Assembly: GCA_047629355.1 (NCBI GenBank)
Contig: JBLHWU010000293.1
Span: forward strand, 1-6,935
Origin: CAYUNA01 sp047629355
Lineage (GTDB): Bacteria; Bacteroidota; Bacteroidia; Chitinophagales; Saprospiraceae
Direction of reading: 5' to 3'
Length of the DNA: 6,935 bases
The translations under genes and the position numbers were made by a program. Below, in pieces: positions 4,374 to 6,935 of the stretch (its first letter is position 1; every line of letters starts with the position of its first letter). The notes beneath the pieces were generated by a model. It was not told where the DNA came from and ran no database searches. It worked only from the letters and a program-made list of their open reading frames with translations.

Positions 4374-6818
4374 GTGACGAAATTTAAAAAAAGGGGCTTA
4401 ATTTTTTTCCTCGTAATTGGTGTTTTAACGTTGCTGCTATTTTTAGCGGGCAACTTTTTTGGTCAAAAATTTGAAGTACAAGTTCGTACGGCGATGAATA
4501 ATGTTTTTGAACCACAAATTGACGAATTAAATGTTGATTTTTCTTTTCTCCGACATTTTCCACACCCAAGCATGTGGATTACTGATTTGCAATTGGTAGC
4601 GCATCGAGGTGATACTTTACGCGATATTTTATCCTTGGACAAGGCAGAATTTCAGTTTGATATTTATAAATTCATCAAAGGAGATTTTTCGCTTCGAGTA
4701 GTTAAAATTAGTAATGGTGAACTTCTTTTTTACACCAATGAAAAAGGCGAAAACATTCGTCCTTTCCAATACAATGAGGTGGAAGAAGCCAAGAAAAAGC
4801 AGAAATTTGAATTGGCTTTTCCAAAAATAGAAGTGGAAAATATCATAGTTCGTGGCGACAACCGGTTTAAAAATGCACAATGGAAAGTATCGGCAAAATC
4901 GGCTGATTTGAAAGGGGAATTAATTGGTACAAGAATCTTTTTAGAGGGTGACGTCCATGCGGTTTTAGATACTTTTCAAAAAGACGGGCGCGTTATTTTA
5001 AAAGAACTATCAATCGATATTCATACGCAATTTAAACTCGATAATGAAGCGAAAGTTAGCACGTTTACAGATGCTCGTTTAAAAATCGAAAATGCAGAAT
5101 TTGAAGGCAACGGCACGATTACGACACAATATCCTGTCGGCAGTATTTTGGATATAAAATTAGCAGGGAAGGACGGTTTTCAGTCGATTTTAGGCTTGTT
5201 ACCAGAAGAATATTTAGCAAAATTTAAACAAACGAATCCTGACGCAAAGTTCGATACGCAGCTTCATATTAATGGCTTGGGTGGTCCCAAGCATTCGTCC
5301 AAAATTGACATTTCAGTCATTGCAGAAAATGCAAAAGTAGAAATGACGGAATATCCCGTTGTTTTAGAAAATGTCAATTTCGCGGTAAGTTATACTACAG
5401 GTGATTTAATTTCAAGAGTAGATAATCATTTGGTTGTCAAAGATTTATCGGCAATGCTTAACGGGCGTCCTATCTTGATTAATGCGGATTTAATAAACTT
5501 AGATACCTTGCAAATCACCTTGGATTTTGATTTAAATATTGATTTAAATGATTTTTATAAAATTATTCCCATAGCGGGCGTGGATGAGGTTGGCGGTATT
5601 TTAAAGCTCAAAGGCAACTACGAAGCAAAGGATAGGTTATTAGAAAATAGGCTACCAAAATTAAATCTGGATGGCTCGATTTCGTTAAATGATAATTTGC
5701 TTTCCGTAGGTGGTAAAAAGTTCAAAAATCTCAATGGAAAAGTGCTGATTAAGAACGACCGATTAACCTTTAATAGCATCAACGGAACGTTTTCGAGTAT
5801 TCCTTTTGAACTCAGTGGAAAGGCTGACAATACTTACCGTTTTCTATTAGATATCAAAGAAAATGTCATCGCCAAAGTCGATATCAAATGCGAATCTATT
5901 TATCTCAATTCCGTTTTTCAGTCCTTATCAAACAAAGGTAAAAATACACAAAAAAAGAAAAAAACGACAGAACATCCGCTTGATTTTCCAGATTATTTGC
6001 GAGGGGACATGCAGATTTCTGCATCCAAAATGTACTATAAAGATGTAATTGCTAAGAGGGTTCGCGCCAAGTTTTCTCTTTCCAAAAATCAAATTAATAT
6101 TCCATATTTAAAGATGGATATATTGGATGGAAAATTTGGTTTAAATGGACGTTTTGTAAAAAATAAAAGAGACAATTTTACGCTTTATTCCAATGTCAAT
6201 ATTGTAAGAATCAACACCAAGACCTTGCTTGAATTGTTTAATAATTTTGAGCAAGAAGTCTTAACTTCCAAACAAATCGAAGGGCGGTTGACAGCAGATT
6301 TAAAATTAGCTGGTGAATTGGACAAGGAGTTACAGTTTTTAGAAAATGATTTCTCTTATCGCGCCGATTTTACCCTTGATGATGCGGAGTTGAATAATTT
6401 TGAACCGCTGACCAAAGCCTTCACTTTTTTGAAAAAAGAGGAAGCTGCTAATTTAATCATTAAGGATTTAAAGGGACAAGCGATTTATCACCGCAATCAA
6501 TTGCTAATTCCGAATTTGGAGTTTAATAGCAATATCTCCTATATCACTTTCTTTGGAAAACGGCAGGCGGATGAGTACATGAAATTTCATGCAGAAGTAA
6601 GTTTAGCCGACCTCTTATTCAAGTCAAAAAAGAGGAAATTAGCGGAGTTGTTGGGCAAGCGAAAATCTCAACGGGGAAAAATGAATGCTCGGGTCGAAAT
6701 TAGTGGAAAGCCCTATCAATTAGGAGTCAAGCCGAACAGCAAAGATACTTGGTTGGATACGAAACGAGAGGTGACGCGGCAGTATAACCGAAAGAAGCGG
6801 AGTTATTTTACTTGGTGA
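4374..6818 (+). CDS. AsmA-like inner-membrane-anchored envelope protein
   Basis: The 814-residue product has a short basic N-terminus (MTKFKKR), one hydrophobic anchor at about residues 8-29, and a long remainder rich in alternating beta-strand patterns, as expected for a periplasmic AsmA-family protein. Family-like stretches include LNVDFSFLRHFPHPSMWITD (52-71), and a C-terminal AsmA-like region at about 636-750 with a KGQAIYHRNQLLIPNLEF segment (700-717). AsmA relatives such as TamB, YhdP and YdbH form hydrophobic-grooved bridges that carry phospholipid towards the outer membrane. Whether this shorter protein does so is inference. A Lys-rich, probably flexible linker (KGKNTQKKKK, 521-530) splits the periplasmic part into two blocks. 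The C-terminus is basic and ends in YFTW. The GTG at 4374 is chosen because it precedes the anchor; the first in-frame ATG (Met41) would delete it. No Shine-Dalgarno sequence is evident and it probably depends on the YihY-gene transcript. Confidence 0.87.
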   Translation: MTKFKKRGLIFFLVIGVLTLLLFLAGNFFGQKFEVQVRTAMNNVFEPQIDELNVDFSFLRHFPHPSMWITDLQLVAHRGDTLRDILSLDKAEFQFDIYKFIKGDFSLRVVKISNGELLFYTNEKGENIRPFQYNEVEEAKKKQKFELAFPKIEVENIIVRGDNRFKNAQWKVSAKSADLKGELIGTRIFLEGDVHAVLDTFQKDGRVILKELSIDIHTQFKLDNEAKVSTFTDARLKIENAEFEGNGTITTQYPVGSILDIKLAGKDGFQSILGLLPEEYLAKFKQTNPDAKFDTQLHINGLGGPKHSSKIDISVIAENAKVEMTEYPVVLENVNFAVSYTTGDLISRVDNHLVVKDLSAMLNGRPILINADLINLDTLQITLDFDLNIDLNDFYKIIPIAGVDEVGGILKLKGNYEAKDRLLENRLPKLNLDGSISLNDNLLSVGGKKFKNLNGKVLIKNDRLTFNSINGTFSSIPFELSGKADNTYRFLLDIKENVIAKVDIKCESIYLNSVFQSLSNKGKNTQKKKKTTEHPLDFPDYLRGDMQISASKMYYKDVIAKRVRAKFSLSKNQINIPYLKMDILDGKFGLNGRFVKNKRDNFTLYSNVNIVRINTKTLLELFNNFEQEVLTSKQIEGRLTADLKLAGELDKELQFLENDFSYRADFTLDDAELNNFEPLTKAFTFLKKEEAANLIIKDLKGQAIYHRNQLLIPNLEFNSNISYITFFGKRQADEYMKFHAEVSLADLLFKSKKRKLAELLGKRKSQRGKMNARVEISGKPYQLGVKPNSKDTWLDTKREVTRQYNRKKRSYFTW

Positions 6819-6894
6819 TTTAATATCGTGTAAGGGAGTTTGTAATAAATAAGCTACCCAAGATGACGCAGCTATTTTTTCTTTTAAAGATGTT

Positions 6895-6933
6895 AAAAAA
6901 AGCGAGCATAACTGGTTATTTGAGGCTTTTTTT
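6895..6933 (+). terminator. Probable intrinsic terminator at the right edge
   Basis: AAAAAAAGC (6895-6903) pairs with GCTTTTTTT (6925-6933), and an inner stem ATAAC/GTTAT (6908-6912 and 6915-6919) closes a two-base loop, with a small mismatched internal section between. The seven-T run makes it terminator-like on the plus strand and the seven-A run equally so on the minus strand. It lies about 75 bases after the AsmA stop with nothing recognisable between except a weaker AGCT-containing hairpin ending in T6 (about 6845-6880). The element is cut close to the window end. Confidence 0.6.
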
Positions 6934-6935
6934 AG

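Noticed and set aside
5863..6048. 61-codon open frame in the +1 frame of the AsmA-like gene
   Set aside because: It includes the Lys-rich A tract read in another frame and has no family resemblance. The slippery site there would shift to the -1 frame, which stops after eight codons, so it does not feed this frame.
6845..6880. Hairpin AATAAATAAGCT ... AGCTATTTTTT as the main terminator of the AsmA gene
   Set aside because: The stem is imperfect and mostly A-T with a long loop; the hairpin at 6895-6933 is the stronger candidate.

Overview
The window is AT-rich and looks like chromosomal DNA of a Bacteroidota (Bacteroidetes) bacterium. Three things point there. TATCTTTG boxes, matching the Bacteroidota sigma-A -7 consensus TAnnTTTG, lie upstream of two genes. 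Shine-Dalgarno sequences are mostly weak or absent, and two of four genes use GTG starts. The gene content (EngB GTPase, a secreted Asn/Thr-rich LysM protein, a YihY/BrkB membrane protein, a large AsmA-like protein) is also ordinary for that phylum. Genus cannot be told from the sequence alone.

Layout. Positions 1 to about 495 hold no convincing gene. Their main feature is a long imperfect palindrome (core 242-404, weaker extension to about 212-427). A -7-like promoter box (496-503) and a leader with two perfect small hairpins (521-553) precede engB (580-1188, +). A bidirectional terminator with a perfect 23-bp stem (1224-1274) separates engB from a convergent gene for a three-LysM secreted protein (3012-1318, -). 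That gene and the next diverge from a shared 300-bp control region (3013-3312) with a candidate promoter in each direction and a small palindrome midway between their upstream boxes. A YihY/BrkB-family inner-membrane protein (3313-4293, +) is followed, after an 80-bp spacer made of a tandem repeat and its inverted copy, by an AsmA-like protein of 814 residues (4374-6818, +). The right edge carries a probable terminator (about 6895-6933).

How the genes fit together. EngB is a housekeeping ribosome-assembly GTPase with no obvious link to its neighbours. The other three products are all predicted envelope proteins: a periplasmic or surface peptidoglycan binder, an inner-membrane protein, and an inner-membrane-anchored protein of the AsmA class, whose better studied members handle envelope lipid traffic. 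The YihY and AsmA genes are probably co-transcribed; a shared envelope role is inference from adjacency only.

No convincing new multi-gene system is visible. The parts most worth a second look are non-coding: the long palindrome at the left, the double hairpin in the engB leader, and the repeat cluster between the YihY and AsmA genes.
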